Source of the DNA: Mycogone perniciosa
Lineage: Eukaryota > Ascomycota > Sordariomycetes > Hypocreales > Hypocreaceae
DNA: 64,000 nt
Direction of reading: 5' to 3'
Assembly (NCBI GenBank): GCA_025331125.1
Contig: JAOALB010000103.1
Span: 124,001 to 188,000, forward strand
Shown: positions 20,069-32,600 of the stretch, piece after piece
Layout: the number at the start of each line of letters is the position of its first letter
How positions within the stretch are numbered: the first letter of the stretch is position 1
Made by a program: the position numbers and the translations under genes
The notes under the pieces: generated by a model
Told to the model about the DNA's origin: nothing
What the model saw: only the letters and a program-made list of their open reading frames with translations
Databases searched by the model: none

Positions 20069-22441
20069 CTGTGAGAGTTAGTAAACTCCATTGACTGAGT
20101 ATCTTTTTCTTGTTATTGCTGTTGGCGTTTTTAGAGAATATGCTTGCTCTAGCCGCGACAGTGGATGCTGTGGCTGGTCGTCCATTTCTGGTAACAGGCC
20201 CAGCAGAACTCGTGGCGGCATTTAATGCCTGTGACAAAGGTTGGTTTTAGTTTCTCAATATTCTGGATTTTCGACGGAAAAGGAGATATGGTGTGGCGTT
20301 GTGTACGCACCATGAAAGCTGAAGCAGGACGAAGACAAGAGAAAAGAGAAAAAGGAGATGCAACTTACAAGTCATGTGTGAGCTGCCAAACCCACTTGTT
20401 AGCTATACCTAAGAAAACGGGACGGAGATGAAGAACGTACCAGCCTTCATTCTTCTCAATCGCCCATCCACACCCCGGACAGGGCTTCGTCGTCTTACCC
20501 ACCGTCTCCTTACTTTTCTCCTCCTCCTCCTTCCTCCTTGCCGCAATCTGCCTCGCCAACTCCACTGCTCTCTTCGTTCTTTCCCTCTCCCCCCTCTCCC
20601 TTTGCTCACGTCTCTCTCTCTCTCGCCGCTCCTCCTCAAGGAGGCCTTGGGCCATGGCTCTATCGGCATCAAGCTGGGCTTGCTGCGCTGTCTCCCACGC
20701 CTCGTTGTCTATCTCCAGTCGCGAGCGGAAGTTCTCCGGGTCAGCTAGAAGTTGGTCGTACTCGTCGCATGTGAGACCCTGGTGCCAGGCGACGTTGTGG
20801 TGGAAACACGAGCGATGACTGCAGTGTAGACATGTTACGATAGGTTGGTCACGGCCGGAGCCGTGGATTTGGCCGGAGCCGCAACCAGAAGTGCACCAGA
20901 AGAAGTTTTCGGCCTCGGCCATGGCGGCTCTGAGAGCAAGAGTTTCATATCTTGAATTCTTGTTAGCTTAGATGAGGGGGGGAAGATAGGGGAAGGGGGT
21001 AAATAAGCGCACCGCCGAAATGTCTCCTCGTCCGCATACCGCTGGATGTCAGTATAATCTAGGAGTTCTCGGCACTCTGGACATCTAATATCAGTCCACA
21101 GCTTGCTGTTCAGATCCGAGCGGATAGATGTCTCGAGACATTCAAGACAAGCCCTGGGAGGATGCGTGCAGGACGCGGTCACGGAAAATCGAGGAAACAG
21201 ATCCACCTCCTTCATCCCAACGCAAATAACACACTCGCAATCGCCGGTCAAAGGATCCGCCGGCACTCGTTGGTTAGTAACCAAGACATCCGATGTGTTT
21301 GCAGCTTTCTGATATCGCTGTCCGAAACTAAGCAAAGCAAGATAGCAAAACTCTTAGCAAAAAGGACTGAAATAGATGGATGTTGAACTATATATGAAAA
21401 ATAAACAAATAAAGAATACAAGGGAAACATTGCAAATATCATCAGGGGCATAACAAGCTCGAGGTTTATCCCCCGTGCTAATAATCCGAAGCGCAAAAAG
21501 CACCTGGTATTCGTGGAGTAAAGTCGGGGGGCCTACCTGAAATCATCAGCTACTTCATCTCCACGTCTTTCAGAAAGGTCCAGACGGCGGAGGTAGGCCT
21601 CCGTCATGGCAGACTCCTGCTGCTCGAGGAGGGCGACGTACGGATTGCTAGTAGTGGGGGTAGAGGGACCCCGGGGGATGACCTCCTCTTCTTCATATGG
21701 AGGTGGAGGATCCTCTCCGGTCGCCTCAGGAGGGGGGGTTGCTGTCGGTATCTCTTCCTCCACTGCGGCAGTGGTTAGATCTGTGTCTTGTGGAAGTGTA
21801 AACTCGTCGTCGCCAAAGAGTGCCAGATTGACTCGATATTGGAACCCTGGCTGAGATATTTGTGAAGTCGTAGTAATACTTATAACTGGTGGAGGCTGGT
21901 CTGTGACTGGGGTTGGAGGGGATTCATCTTGTTCAGCAGTGGTGCTTCTTGTTCTTGTTCTTGATGCTTCAGCCTCCTCATCTGTCTCTTCATCGTCCAC
22001 CAGCCAGATAGACTCGTCATCTCCGCCGAAGCCGCTCATGATGGCGGGATTGATCATGCCATAGTGTGAAGACGCCGACTTGACAAACATATTGCTTTTC
22101 ATTGCGGACGTCTCCACGAACGGGACGTACTTGGCAACAAACGGATCCGGTTCAGGGTCTGCCACAGACTCCAACTCCAACTCAGGCTCAGGCTCAGGCT
22201 CAGGTTCAGGGTTGTTCGCAGTTGGTTCAATACTAGAGTTGGTGTCGTTATTGATAGTGCCGGTGCGCTCACTCTCCTCTATCGAGTGTGGTTCTGATTC
22301 GGACTGCGCTGGTGTGATGTATGTCCCTGGATCGTTTCGGATCGGCCAGCTAATTTCCAGAGGTGGTCTTTGATGGACGGAGTCGTTGTTCTTGCGTCTG
22401 CGGAAGGCAGCTTCAGTCTTCTTCTTGAGAGACCGTAACAT
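19923..22441 (-). CDS. RBR-type (RING-IBR-RING) E3 ubiquitin ligase with alternative last exons
   Basis: RBR ligases take ubiquitin from an E2 onto a catalytic Cys in RING2 and pass it to substrate. Exons (minus): 22441-21537, 21327-21013, 20950-20441, a 14-nt exon 20382-20369, then either 20228-20149 (607 aa) or 20068-19923 (629 aa); both close in frame. Residues 1-301 are acidic and disordered-looking, with an EP repeat and a PPPPYEEEE stretch. RING1 begins at C332 (CECVIC...CPEC); the IBR follows (FFWCTSGCG...CLHC...C). A highly charged Glu/Arg helix separates it from RING2/Rcat: CPGCGWAIEKNEG then C577 (likely catalytic), C582, C585, C590, C593, and a His-x3-Cys pair supplied by either last exon. 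Substrate unknown. Intron 1 is long (209 bp) for this window, so that junction is the least certain. Confidence 0.9.
20149..20228 (-). other. Alternative terminal exon A of the RBR ligase
   Basis: Follows acceptor GTCACAG and enters in the phase left by the micro-exon. It codes C582-I-K-C then HEFCWACYQKWTTSHSIHC and a stop after two more residues. The ligand order C-x2-C-x4-C-x2-C-x7-H-x3-C completes an Rcat module and resembles animal RBR ends with HEFCW-x-C. It is homologous to exon B at its start (see findings). Confidence 0.75.
20369..20382 (-). other. 14-nt micro-exon of the RBR ligase
   Basis: Coding exon of 14 nt giving one base, SHMT codons and one base. Both flanking introns are canonical: GTACGT with a CTAAC branch and TTTGGCAG acceptor before it, GTAAGT after it. 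It completes two split Cys codons, TG|C (C577, the presumed catalytic Cys) and T|GC (C582), and yields the EGCSHMTC signature expected in RING2. Without it the ligase would lose its active site. Confidence 0.85.
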
Positions 22442-23536
22442 TCTTGGTCAGTTCGACTGCTTGATGTGATGGTCTCTCTCTGGCAAACGGAGTTCGCCGG
22501 CGCAGGTGTTAATGCAGCCCCCAGGGGGACATAGGGTGTGTTAACTGACAATTGCCGACCAGACCTGAGACTCGAAGCAAAGAAGAATATAATCCAATAA
22601 GCGCTCTGAGGATCATCGGCATTGAATCATTGAGAGAGAGGTTTGTAAGAGGGTGCGAGTAGAAACGGACTTGAGAGGGAGTGGTGGCGCATTATCATTA
22701 TCAGACTGATGTCTTGGACAGCCTGCGAACCAGCTGAGCGTTGATAGTGAAGCCAGTGAGCCTGGAGTCGGCAAGCCAGGGCTGGTTGCAGCCCCTAAGA
22801 AGCCTTGCAGAGGCCACTAAACTAGCAGTTATAGCGCAATTCACACACCTCAAGCTGCTGCGCCTTCAGCAGAGCGCCTGATGAGCGGGAGCCAACCAGT
22901 GCGCCTCGCGGTCCTACAAGTACATACTCCATACTCCATACATACATGCCACAGGTAGCGGGCAGATACGAATAGTATCCAGCAGGCGTCAAGCTTCGTG
23001 CCCGGTCATTATTGGTCCTTAAAACAAGTTTCTCGGACAATGGGGAAGCTCAGGAATGGGATCAGAGCCATTAGCATGCCATTTCACACTGAGTCCTACG
23101 AAGTAGTAGCCTACTTACACGTCATGGGAGCACTGAAGTACTGGTACATGCCTGTACTAATTAATTCGAGACACCTCCATCAATCAGGCTTCCAGCTGAC
23201 CATCGGCATCGGGCGTGGAGGAGTTGACATCTCGCTGGCCAATACTCCGTGGAGGGCTGATCCTCGGAGTTCGATAATGCGGAGTCAAGGGATAGTGCAT
23301 GAGGTGATACAGGCTGTTACCCCTGTTGTCGGGATGTCAAGTTTCATCCAGACGTCACAATAAGACTGATATTCATATGGTGTTTCTATTCATGCATAGC
23401 GAACATCCCAATCACAAACGCCATCAACTCATCTCGAACCAGTTACGAATACATGGACGTGAGGTGAGGTGTAACATATATGACTTCACGCAGTATCCAA
23501 AAAGAAATCCACTTGGCTTTGGCTTATGTAGTGCTG
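22442..23536. other. Intergenic, no gene seen
   Basis: 1.1 kb upstream of the RBR ligase and downstream of the coiled-coil gene. Open frames here are short and unsupported. It contains near matches to the TACTCCGTA motif (around 22925 and 23245). Confidence 0.6.
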
Positions 23537-25381
23537 TCAACTCGTCCACCAGCCGTCTCCTCGCTTCCGATTCTTGGGAAGGTAAAGGTATGAAACAAGA
23601 GACTGGTCGCCCTCATCGACAAACTTCTCCCGCTTCTCTTCCGGACCCCACGCCACCAGCATCTGTTGCTTACGCACAACTGCCGGCGCCTTGATGGCAT
23701 CCCGCTGTCCAATCTGGCGCATATACAGCGCAGGGACAACCGTACATACATTCATCAGCTTCTGGTATAAATCCCCCTTGTTCGGCCTCGGGTCCAGCTT
23801 GGACACATTGAATGCCTTCCTGTTCTGCAGGATGTTCTTACAGTCCAATTTCTCGACGCTTTCTATAAACTCAGCGGAACGTGTAAGTCGGGAGCCCGGG
23901 CCCCAGGAAATGTACGGGTTGATGTCAAGATAAAAATGATGCGTCGACACTTGGAATTTCTCGTAGAGTGCCATGGCTGGTGTGATGCAGTTCTCCTCCA
24001 TATTCTGGCAGAACCACTGAAATCGGTCCTTTTTGCAGAATATCTTTAGGATTTCCGCGAGCTCCATGGTCAAGTCCCTGCTGTGCCTGTTTCGTACGCT
24101 TTTGAACTGTGGCGCGCTGAGCAGAGCGTTGTAACCCTCGGCGGTCCATGATCGAACGGCAAAGAGATCTATCTAGTTGTTAGTGGTCGCTGAATACAAT
24201 CCTGAAATCCATGAACCCATCATCATACCTCTCTTGGGCTCGACTGCGGTCTGCATCTGTGTCTCTATGAAGCTAATCATCTCAGTGTAATTCTGCCCAG
24301 CCCCGTACATAATCTTCTGGAAGATGTTGTCGTGGAGGAATCGCATGATGATGGCAGCGATGATATCTTCGTCTGTCTCCGGAAACAAAGAGCCATGAAC
24401 AAGGTCTGGGTATTTTTGTAGGGTCCTCCGGAACTTTGATACTTCTCCCGATTGCTTGCGAGCGTTGGTTGCGAGAGTCTCGACGCCAGCCTCATAGTCG
24501 TCCAGCCAAGGGTCCATGAACTTTTGAACCCAATCTTGGACTTGCTCAACAAGGTCGTCGTATTGCTACGTACAAGGTTTAGTCAGACCATGCAGAATAT
24601 GGAGAGGAATCAGTTTGACGCTTACCCGACCAACCTCCTCTGCCGTGAGGTCCTTGCGATAGGGCTGGAGACTAAAGATGTGCGATTGGGCATCATTCAG
24701 CTCCTCCCTCAGAAGGCGGTTTTCCTCCTTGATCGTCTGAATCTCCTGGCCAAGGATCTCGGCATCATTGGCAATCTGATTCATATCCGAGTTGAGCAGG
24801 TGCTTCATTTGTTCCACCTGCTCGATCGCCCGCACTGCTTCCCTCTCCGCCGTCTCCTTCTCCTCTGTGAGCTTTCTTATAGTATCTTGAAGTCCCTGGA
24901 GGTGTCTTCGCGCTCGCTCGTCGTCTCGCCGCTCAGCGCCGTCGGAGAGCCGCCGCCCCAGGGTGAAGCTCCCGCTCTCCATGCTAGGAAAGCTATCAAC
25001 GGAGGTGTATAATGACCCGGGCATGCGCTGTAGTTCGAATTCATCGTCAGAGTGAGAAGAGTCGAGCATCGAGGATGGCATGGTTGTGTATCTTCTGGTT
25101 GGCACGAGCTCAGGAGGGAGTGCCTCAGTCATTTCGTCCGATGTAAAGTCGAGGAGATCCTCTTCAGCCGAGCCTGTAGACACGGGGAAATCCTTGGGCT
25201 CAGCGATATCGTCGCTATTGTTCTTGTCTTTGAACTTGTCCTTGAGCTGCTCTTCCTCCTCTCTGTCTGCCTCGGCGAATTTGGTGTTTTTTTTCTCCTT
25301 GCGAAGAACCGCATGACCACCAGACGAGCGGCTGCGCATGTCTTCGAGGGGAATTGTCCCTTGTCCTTTATCGGGAGACAT
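23537..25381 (-). CDS. Fungal coiled-coil protein of unknown function
   Basis: I do not recognise a named family. The spliced protein is 574 aa. Exons (minus strand) 25381-24626, 24565-24229 and 24168-23537; the introns are GTAAGC...CGTAG and GTATGA...GATAG, and the frame closes exactly. The ATG at 25381 is the first in frame; upstream codons lack one. Residues 1-140 are polar and acidic, low in order. About 145-245 form a strong coiled coil (LQGLQDTIRKLTEEKETAER and the heptads after it). The C-terminal 300 residues look globular and helical, with well-formed sequence such as DNIFQKIMYGAGQNYTEM and FLYLDINPYISWGPGSRL-like strands. Coiled coil plus a conserved-looking C-terminal domain suggests a scaffold or tether; that is inference only. 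Confidence 0.85.
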
Positions 25382-26848
25382 GGTATTATGTTGCCAACAT
25401 CCAATAGATGGGAGGGATAGGGGAATTTGTCCTTTGATATGCGACAATAACCAAAAATAAAAATAAAAAATAAAAAATAAAAATAAAAAAAGATAAAATC
25501 AAGAACGAGGTTGGACAAGGAGCTCAGAATAGAACGCAGGTTCTGTCAAGAAGGCCGGAACTGTGAGAGTCGGTGGCGTCCATCATGGCCACAGCCTGGG
25601 CTGAGATGAGGCAGCCTTTCTATCTGAATAGCCAAGCAGAGGGCAGTGGGCAGTGCTTGGTAACTTGGGCATTCATGCGCCTGGACATGTATGTACATAG
25701 AGTTGAGGGGCCAAAGTACCAGTACGAGTACTCGGGACAGCAAAGTCAGTCAAGTCAGCCTCACTCACTGTTACGGAGTACGAGTACGGAGTGCGGATGT
25801 CCGTGGCTCGCGGGCCGCCCTCTGTGGAGGATATGTACCTGTACTGCGGAGTACTACTACTTGCAGCGGTGCAATCATGCTTGATAATGCCTACCTGTGC
25901 TCTTGTAATAAGCTTGCAAGGCTCTTCATCAATGTAGAAATCCACGGGCAGTAAGAAACATGATGCCATATCATTGAAGCTATCAAGGCTCCCCGCATCG
26001 GAGCACGCCTGTCCTGCAGCAGCCAATTGGCCACAGACAGCGCGCCCCTCTCGCTGAAACCAATGCGCTAACCGCCCGCTAGAGCCCGCTGTAAATTAGT
26101 GCTCCATAAGCTCCATAAGCTCCACCAACTGCTTCTGAGGCGGCGCCATCCGCCAAAACCCCGCCATCGGCTTACACGACAGACTCCAGACAGAAACATG
26201 TGTCTCCAATCCAGGACTCAGGACGAGGCAGACTTCAGCCTCGTTTTTGTTAGGCAGTTTTGGCTATAGTACGGAGTACGTATTGCACGGAGCAAAGGCA
26301 GTTCGATTTGTACTGCTACCATGTGCAGTCATGATGCATTGCCAGGCATCAGCTCCACCAAGCTGAAGGTGCGGCTTCTGGCATCATTCAGAGCTCCTCT
26401 TGTTTGCGTCCATCTAGCTCCCATTAACGCATTCATCGTCTCTTTTTACCCATCTAGATCAACTGGGTCGTAAATCACCCAGGCAGATTCTGCGTCTCTT
26501 GCGTCGTACTGGTACACGGACATTCTTATAGCCTGTTCGCATCTGCTTCGCTATCGAGCCACGCCTTTCTGCCCAACAAGCAGCCTCGTTCAGCCAAACC
26601 CCTAGCTTCTCAACTCTATTCTTTTTCGCGACCTCATTTGGCGTCTGAGCTGCTTCGTACATCTTTTTGTGTTTTATTTACTGCCTCTTTCCTCTGTTGG
26701 CTCCCAGTCATCCCTCCATCCCCCAGCTCCAGAGCTCAGGCAGGGTTGGGTATTCAAACCTGTTCCTAACCTCTTGCTCCTCTAAACCAGCCTCATCTCC
26801 TCGACACCTGTCCTTCTGTCTTGCTCTTGAATACTTGGCCCTCTCGAG
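25382..26848. other. Divergent intergenic region
   Basis: 1.5 kb between the coiled-coil gene (minus) and the Hsp70-like gene (plus). It contains the A-rich tract, TACGGAGTA at 25772-25780 and 26270-26278, and a pyrimidine-rich leader from about 26400 to 26840 before the Hsp70-like start. No gene was supported. Confidence 0.6.
25452..25494 (+). repeat. A-rich microsatellite (AAAAAT)n
   Basis: Runs of A broken by single T every five to seven bases, about 70 bp upstream of the coiled-coil gene start. Low complexity; possibly a nucleosome-poor promoter tract. Confidence 0.9.
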
Positions 26849-28863
26849 ATGGATTTCGAAAGGCTTTCGATTAGTGACCGCAAGATCATTGTCGGTATTG
26901 ACTTTGGCACCACTTACTCAGGTGTGGCATGGGCAGAAACTCAACGGCCAGATAGACGGACAGCCATTACAACATGGCCCATCAGCAGGACCAGCCGTGA
27001 AGGCGAGTCTTCCGATAAGGTCCCGACCAAACTGCGTTACGCCCAAGATGGTGTTCAATGGGGTTTCTCTATCCCCATTACCGCTCCTCGGGACGAAGTC
27101 ATTGAGTGGTTCAAGCTGTAAGTCACTATCAGAATGCAATGTCATCCTTCCATCTACTTATACTGAGACTCTATATCAGCGACCTAGATCCCTCATTGCA
27201 AAACATTGGTCAAGCCGTCACTCAAGAGGGTGCCCGAGGCGGCAGAGATGCCGAAAAGCTCGTCACGGATTACCTCCACGCTCTAACCGAGCACCTCCTC
27301 TACACTCTCCGCGAGAAACTCGGCGAGAGTGTCGTCAAAAGCACATCCCTAGAATTCGTCGTCACCGTCCCAGCCATCTGGAGTGACCTAGCCAAGGACA
27401 AGACCAAGAAGGCCTGCAAGCGGGCCGTAGAACTCTCGGCCTTTGCGGGTTCCTCCAAAACACCCATCCACCTCGTCTCGGAACCTGAAGCTGCCGCTAT
27501 TTACGCCCTTCATGGACTGGATCCTCATGGCCAGAAAGTCGGCGACACTATAGTCGTTGTCGATGCTGGCGGCGGCACTGTTGATCTCATCTCTTACACC
27601 ATCACCGGCTTGAAACCAATTCTTCAAGTCCAAGAAGCGGCTCCAGGATCGGGTGCGCTTTGCGGATCTACATTCTTGAACATGCGGTTTTCCAAGTTCC
27701 TCAAGGCCAAGCTCGGAAAGGAGGACGGATTTGACGAAGAAGTCCAAGCAGAAGCCATGGAAGTCTTCGAGAAGAAGGTACCGTGACTCCCCCCTATCTT
27801 CTCATCACGAATCGCCCGAGATATCTATCATACTGACATTCTCCTAGGTCAAGCGCCAATTCACCCTCAACGCTCACCCAGACGAAACTTACACCATCCC
27901 CGTCGGTGGCCTCGCCAACAACAAAAGCCTCGGCATCACCCGCGGCCGCTACGCCCTCAAAGCCGCCGACCTAAAGACCATATTCGAGCCTGTCGTCCTC
28001 GAGGTCATCAAACTAGTCAAGGACCAAATCACCGTCAGCAACGTGCCCATCCGCGCCGTGCTCCTCGTCGGTGGGTTCGGTGCGTCAAACTACCTCAAGG
28101 AGCGCCTGCGCAACGCCATCGACAAGTCCATCGAGATCATGCAGCCACCTAATGCCTGGCAGGCTGTTGTCCAGGGCGCTGTCATGAAGGGGCTGGCGAA
28201 TAGTGCGCCTGATACGCTTACCATGGTGAAGGTGGATAATCGCAGGGCGAGGAAGCATTATGGCACCGAGTGGCGCACCAAGTTCGACGAAAAGGTTCAT
28301 TCCCATATGGCTGATAAGAAGAGCTGGAGCGGTCTCGAAGGCTACTACAAAGTCAATGCCATGGAGTGGTTCATCAGAAAGGTAAACCCTCCCTCTCACT
28401 TTACCCAACAACCAACTCCCCCCATGGCGTATTACAAAAATGCTGACTTCCTGCGCGCCCCAGAGTGATCAAGTCTCCGAGAACGAGCCATTCATCACAT
28501 CCTTCGTCTGGACCGGCCTCGTCGCCCACGGTCGTATCCGCAGGATGCGCATGACCATCTACTGCGACCAAACCTCCGAGGACGCCCCCATAGAGAAAAA
28601 CGAGAACGTCCAGATCCTAGCCAACGTCGAAGCCGATGTCAGCCACATCCCTGAGCATCTCCTGAACCGCCGCCAGGGGAAGGACGGGCAGTGGTACTAC
28701 GAGCTGAGCTGCAAGATTGAGGCTGTCTATCTATCGGCTTCGACGACGTACACTCTCCTGTATAACAGTATGTTTACACCCTGATTATTGACAGTGTGAG
28801 TGACTGTGCTAACAGATGTATACAGATCAGCGATACGACACTGTTACTTGCGAATACGTTTGA
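26849..28863 (+). CDS. Hsp70-family protein, HSPA12-like (non-canonical)
   Basis: 580-aa member of the Hsp70/actin ATPase superfamily. Exons 26849-27117, 27180-27777, 27848-28381, 28464-28767 and 28826-28863; the last exon codes only 12 full residues plus a split codon. The ATP-binding motifs are present: phosphate-1 IIVGIDFGTTYSGVAW, phosphate-2 VVVDAGGGTVDLISY and the adenosine motif RAVLLVGGFGASNYL. The sequence is far from chaperone Hsp70 (no EEVD end, no typical substrate-binding sandwich); the C-terminal 150 residues are replaced by a distinct domain. This is the layout of the fungal HSPA12-like group, whose role is poorly known. Convergent with the DOCK gene. A true foldase role should not be assumed. 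Confidence 0.9.
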
Positions 28864-29673
28864 GGTGGAATGCTCTTCATTATTATATCAACCTCTCCTT
28901 TCCTTTGTTTGCCCCCTTTTTTTGGTTGTCTCGCCGGAGTTAAGGGTCGATCAGAATACCATCATCAGCGAAACTCTTTGTAAATAGATCAGATCAGATC
29001 TTGAATGAATCCAACGACAAAACATCAAACCCCCAACGCATCAAATTACCAATGAAAACAAGGAAATGAAGTAGTAGTGGGAATCATAAGATATATTATA
29101 TCAAATACAGGGGAAATGTCCATTGTGTGCCTCTCGCGAATATACGTCCTCCCCACAGGGGAAAAAAGACAGTATAGTTATAGTAGTAGTTACATCCATA
29201 TATCATCAAAGGGAATCAATAAAACAGAGTGCGAAGCGAAGCAACACAAAAAAATAAATAAAAAAGGGAGTGACACAAAAGGAGAAAGCGGCGGCCTCTG
29301 CGCATGGCCGGGTGGTATCCAGAACACCAGGCTGTAAACGACAAAGTAAACAGAAAACCCCAAGTACGGCCAGAAAGAAAAAAACATAGGAGGACAAAAA
29401 GAAACAGGAGAGGTATCGACACATCCCGAACCGTTTTCCGAGATCAAAACCCTGTACATCTGTATGTTCGTTCCATCGCCACCGCCCGCCATCGTATGTC
29501 GTTTTTTTTCAGGTCTCCCTTTCTCGACGGAGACATCCAGATATGCACATCCACAGCCCCCTATTCCACAGGCATAAGGAGACTGGTCATTAACAGCCAT
29601 TTTGTCACCTTCGCCTCTTTGTATCCATCATGGTACTTTGCCAGAAGGATCTTGAAGAGTAGAAAAACCGTCA
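28864..29673. other. Convergent intergenic spacer, no gene seen
   Basis: 810 bp between the 3' ends of the Hsp70-like and DOCK genes. AT-rich with A tracts. Open frames on the minus strand are hydrophobic, low in complexity, and start with non-ATG codons. Confidence 0.6.
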
Positions 29674-32600
29674 CTACTCCTCATCCACACTGCCCATCAT
29701 GTGGTCAACTTTGCTGCTTTTCATGCCAAGCTTAAGCAAGCTAAACCTCTTCCTCACACTCGCCATCTTCACCAAGCTTGATTCTTTGCCAAATGTCTCT
29801 TTGTCTCTGAACACAAAGTCGAAGCTGTCCCTCTCAACAGAGCTGCGCCTCCTCTCACTTTGGGTGTCGTGACGGCTGCTTTCCATTGATCCGGACCGAA
29901 AGAAGTTTTGCAGAGTAGCGTCTTTGCCGGGACTATTCGTATGACCGTTGGTTGCTTCTGGGTTGCCATTGACATGGTTGGCTGCCTCACTACCATCCTC
30001 TCTCTTTCGACCACCCAAGAAGCTCAATCGCGCACCTCGCTGCCGGGGAGTGACTTGTCGAATGACAGTCGCCTCTTCGGCTTTCACACCGTTCAGAGGC
30101 ACTGCGATACTTGTACATTGCGGATTCTTGTCACTAAATGGTGTTGAACCTCTCCATGTTGGAGAAGGTGTCGCGATGGGCTCCCGGACGGGCTGTGGGG
30201 GAGCAAACAGAGCAATTTCAGGCGCAAAAGTGGCCTCAAAATCTAGTGCAGTGTTAGCTTTCTGTTACTATGTCATGGATCGGGGTTGGGGCAACACTCA
30301 CAGCCTTGGAGCTCCGCATGTCTACGAGAGACAGACTCCTTTGAGCTCCGCGAGAAGAGGGCCAAACATCGCTTAATCATCATCGCATGGTCCATAAGAG
30401 ACATTTTGATGGCGGTATCCTGTGGGTCAAGTTCAGGCTCCTCTTCTTCCTCATCTTCACCGACGGTAGGCTCGGGAAGCAATTTCCTATAGTTGGCTAC
30501 GCTGTTCTCAGACACTGCACTGACCGAAATGGCAATAGCATCCATAAGCTGCTGGGAGACATGCTCATCACCATCTGCCAGACGTCGTTCAAACACTGTC
30601 ATCTCTTGCGTCTTGCGTACGATGCGCTCCAGAGCGGTTTCGTGGGCACTGAGTCTGATCGCATACGTCTCGATAATCTCGCTCCGCCGCAGCAGAGTAG
30701 GGAAAGGCTCTGCAGTTGCAAAGACTAGCTTTTCAGCGTAATGCTCGTGTACCGATCCAGATGTATTTCTCTTCGTCGTAACAGAGAAAACCTGAGGGTG
30801 CGAAGATAGCAAGAAGTCTCGAATCACCTGCGGTACTCGAGCCCTCTGATACACTTGATGGGTAAGGTCTCGGTGAGGTGTGAGAGCAGAGATAACCAAG
30901 AACTGGCCCTCCAGCTCATCCACATCACCACTGGTGATAATCTGGGCGGATGGGTATTGCTCTTGCATACGGTCTGTGAAGGCCGAGGCTCGCTCAGAAG
31001 GAGAGCCTTCGTAAACGAACTCCTTGTCTCGTATAGATGAGGGGAACCCCAATCCCTTATAGATTACCTTGAAGTATTTGGGGACTATCTTCTCGCTCTT
31101 GGAAATCTTCTCGTAGATACTTGCAATGGCGCGCTCTGTTCTAGCCAGCTTCGCGAAGTCGAAAATGTTGGTCTCATATTGAACCTGGAGTTCCTTATAG
31201 GCAGTCAAAGCATTGCTCCACGATTCGCCGTCTTCAAAGTGTTTAATCATGTCGAAATAGATCCTCTCCTTGCGCTCGAATGGTGACTGCGCTGGGAACT
31301 CTGGTTCTCCTAATGCAGGAGTGTGTCCGATTGGGTCCCACTCGTAAAGGTCGGCATGAAGGCGTAGCGCTAGACCGGCCTCTGTATGATTCCTAGATTC
31401 GGCCTGAAGGTTGGCCAGCTGATGGACATAGCGGACAAATATTTCCTCCTTCTGCATGTCGCGCAGGAACTCCATTAAGCGAAGCCGGTTGATGATGTTG
31501 GATGCTTCGCCACTACCATCTCCGCTATGAACCGCTACCAACAAGTCAAGGAACTCGTCAACTGTGCCAACAAGCTCTCGTAATGCAGTGTAGAGGGGTT
31601 CATCGTGAATCTCGGCGAGGGGGTGGAATCGTTCCAGAAGTTCGGCAACAAAGAGTTTTTGCAGAATGCTCTCAGTCAGAGGGTTAGATTTAAAGTAATG
31701 GTCCAGTGAGTCGATCATCTCCGTCTGAACCACGGAGAGGTCTTCGCTCAGTGTCCACTCGCTTACGATCATGGTCTGCAAAACCTCGACCGCCATCCTC
31801 CTGAGACCTTCATGGACACTCAAGCAAAGTTCGACAATGGGTCCTACCAGGGTCGGGACGTACTGAACCTGATATCCACCAATCTTGCTCAGGCCATACC
31901 GCGTGCGTTCATCGAGGCTAGTCTCCCATCCAATAGCCTCCCACGTCCTACGTAAAAGCTCTGCTCCGTGTTCGCGTACATCACCAGCAATCTTCCAAAC
32001 AGCCCTCCTCTTTTGTTCTGGGAAAGTTTCCAGAGCAAGCGAGGAGCTTCCGACCAGTTTCAACAGAGTAGTGAAGAATAGCTTCCACAGCTCAGTGTTG
32101 AACGTTTCTGCCTCATCGGGATCGGGGAGGAACGAGTCAAGCATAATGCTGGCCAGATACTGTAGGATTCGCATAGTCGACTTATGATGGTAGATGTGAA
32201 CACTCAGCCAACCAGGGGGGAACGCCTCGCCAGTCAAGATGCTCATTTGTACCCGGAGCAAGTTCTCCAAGAGGGTTGTGAGGTCTTCCTCCGCGGCCAG
32301 TTCTAGTTGCATGCCTGAAGGCGAATTTGAAACAGCAGAAAGTACGGCCGAAAGCTCAGCCAGAGCTTCATCAAATGAGAATTCCTCCTCGGCAGTCTTT
32401 GTTGGGAATGGATAAGATGAGGGAAACAGAAGTGAGAGCCGGTTTGTGGGCTTCTGTGGAGAGGACAGAATTGCCAGGTATGAGTCGACAATGTTCGGGA
32501 TATGGTCAGGTATTTCCGGGCCAAGATGGTCAATCTGACTGACTAATACTGAGCAGCAAAGACGAATCTGATCTCTCCACTGGTCGTTGACTTCTGCGAT

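Noticed and set aside
21606..21854. Gly/Ser-rich frame on the plus strand
   Set aside because: Antisense to the acidic, repeat-bearing N-terminal exon of the RBR ligase.
29190..29600. Hydrophobic minus-strand frames of 68-136 codons
   Set aside because: Overlapping frames in a T-rich 3' flank, with no ATG at a sensible place and no family.
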